Shown piece after piece: positions 21,603-21,672 of a stretch of DNA of 21,672 nt. The translations under genes and the position numbers were made by a program. Position 1 is the first letter of the stretch, and each line of letters begins with the position of its first letter. A model generated the notes under the pieces. The model saw only the letters and a program-made list of their open reading frames with translations. It was not told the origin of the DNA and searched no databases. Origin of the DNA: RPQJ01 sp052035645 (GTDB lineage Bacteria; Pseudomonadota; Gammaproteobacteria; Steroidobacterales; Steroidobacteraceae); contig JBPOHK010000165.1 of NCBI GenBank assembly GCA_052035645.1, positions 1-21,672 of the forward strand, written 5' to 3'.

Positions 21603-21672
21603 GCCTAACCCCTGGATCGAGCCGGGACCTGCATCGGCACGGCGCTTGGCCCGCGAGGCGCTCTGGTCTATC
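21603..21672 (+). other. attC of cassette 10 (cut by the window edge)
   Basis: R'' GCCTAAC (21603-21609) is one mismatch from the complement of the cassette's 5' R' GTTGGGC. CTGGATCGAGCCGGGACC follows as the left arm. The R' end lies outside the window, so the array continues to the right. Confidence 0.7.

Larger units (their letters stand above)
16111..21672 (+). mobile_element. Chromosomal integron cassette array (10 cassettes, no integrase in window)
   Basis: Cassette boundaries (cut G^TT) lie at 16111, 16571, 17023, 17632, 18384, 18781, 19528, 20041, 20529 and 21106, giving units of about 400-750 bp that all point right. Most carry one short gene and end in an imperfect palindrome of RYYYAAC...GTTRRRY type. 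The 3' R'' of a cassette complements its own 5' R': cassette 1 ATCTAAC/GTTAGAT is exact, and cassettes 4, 5, 6 and 10 have one mismatch. GC content is visibly lower and more variable than in the chromosomal genes to the left. The array continues past the right edge (R'' at 21603). No intI is found on either strand. Confidence 0.88.

Noticed and set aside
16111..21672. CRISPR array or tandem repeat as explanation for the repeated boxes
   Set aside because: Spacing is 400-750 bp with whole genes between, the repeats are imperfect palindromes, and no short regular repeat-spacer pattern exists.
1..21672. tRNA, rRNA or known riboswitch
   Set aside because: I looked for cloverleaf and rRNA-like segments in the gaps and saw none; a tRNAscan/Rfam search would settle this.

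Overview
The window is high-GC DNA, most likely from a gammaproteobacterium of the Xanthomonadales/Lysobacterales or a close relative. This rests on the GspA/GspB pair, the DUF4286 and DUF3667 domains, the type of malate dehydrogenase and possible leaderless TAnnnT promoters. No rRNA or marker gene is present, so the placement is an inference. The window has two parts: ordinary chromosomal genes, nearly all on the minus strand (1-15846), and a chromosomal integron cassette array with every gene on the plus strand (about 16100 to the right edge).

Left to right, the chromosomal part holds the start of gspB and gspA/exeA (secretin-assembly ATPase); a REP/RAYT-like palindrome touching the end of dinB (DNA polymerase IV); a DUF4286-DUF3667 fusion membrane protein; a divergent PcaD-like alpha/beta hydrolase; a four-gene tripartite efflux operon (minus strand: membrane fusion lipoprotein, HAE1 RND pump, NodT outer-membrane factor, TetR repressor) with a promoter and a dyad operator at 12033-12061; a KimA-like potassium permease; mdh; and a 340-bp regulatory gap with a YtrA-type operator and several hairpins. 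The gap leads to a lone YtrA-subfamily GntR regulator whose usual ABC-transporter partner genes are absent.

From 16111 onward the sequence is a row of ten promoter-poor cassettes of about 400-750 bp. Each has one gene (one has a toxin-antitoxin pair) and ends in an attC-like site (RYYYAAC ... GTTRRRY). In most cassettes the 7-bp R'' at the 3' end is the complement, exactly or with one mismatch, of the R' at its own 5' end, as expected for cassettes inserted by an integron integrase. Cargo: three small membrane proteins, a secreted protein, a HI1419/HI1420-type toxin-antitoxin pair with a frameshifted toxin, DUF4279, DUF1810 and VOC proteins, and two proteins of no known family. The left edge has a core (CTAA-N7-TTAG) resembling attI, but no integrase gene lies in the window. 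It is therefore either an integrase-less array (CALIN, or an integron that lost intI) or its integrase is elsewhere. The array runs off the right edge.

The best candidates for new biology are the array, its unstudied cargo, and the structured regulatory region and orphan regulator beside it.
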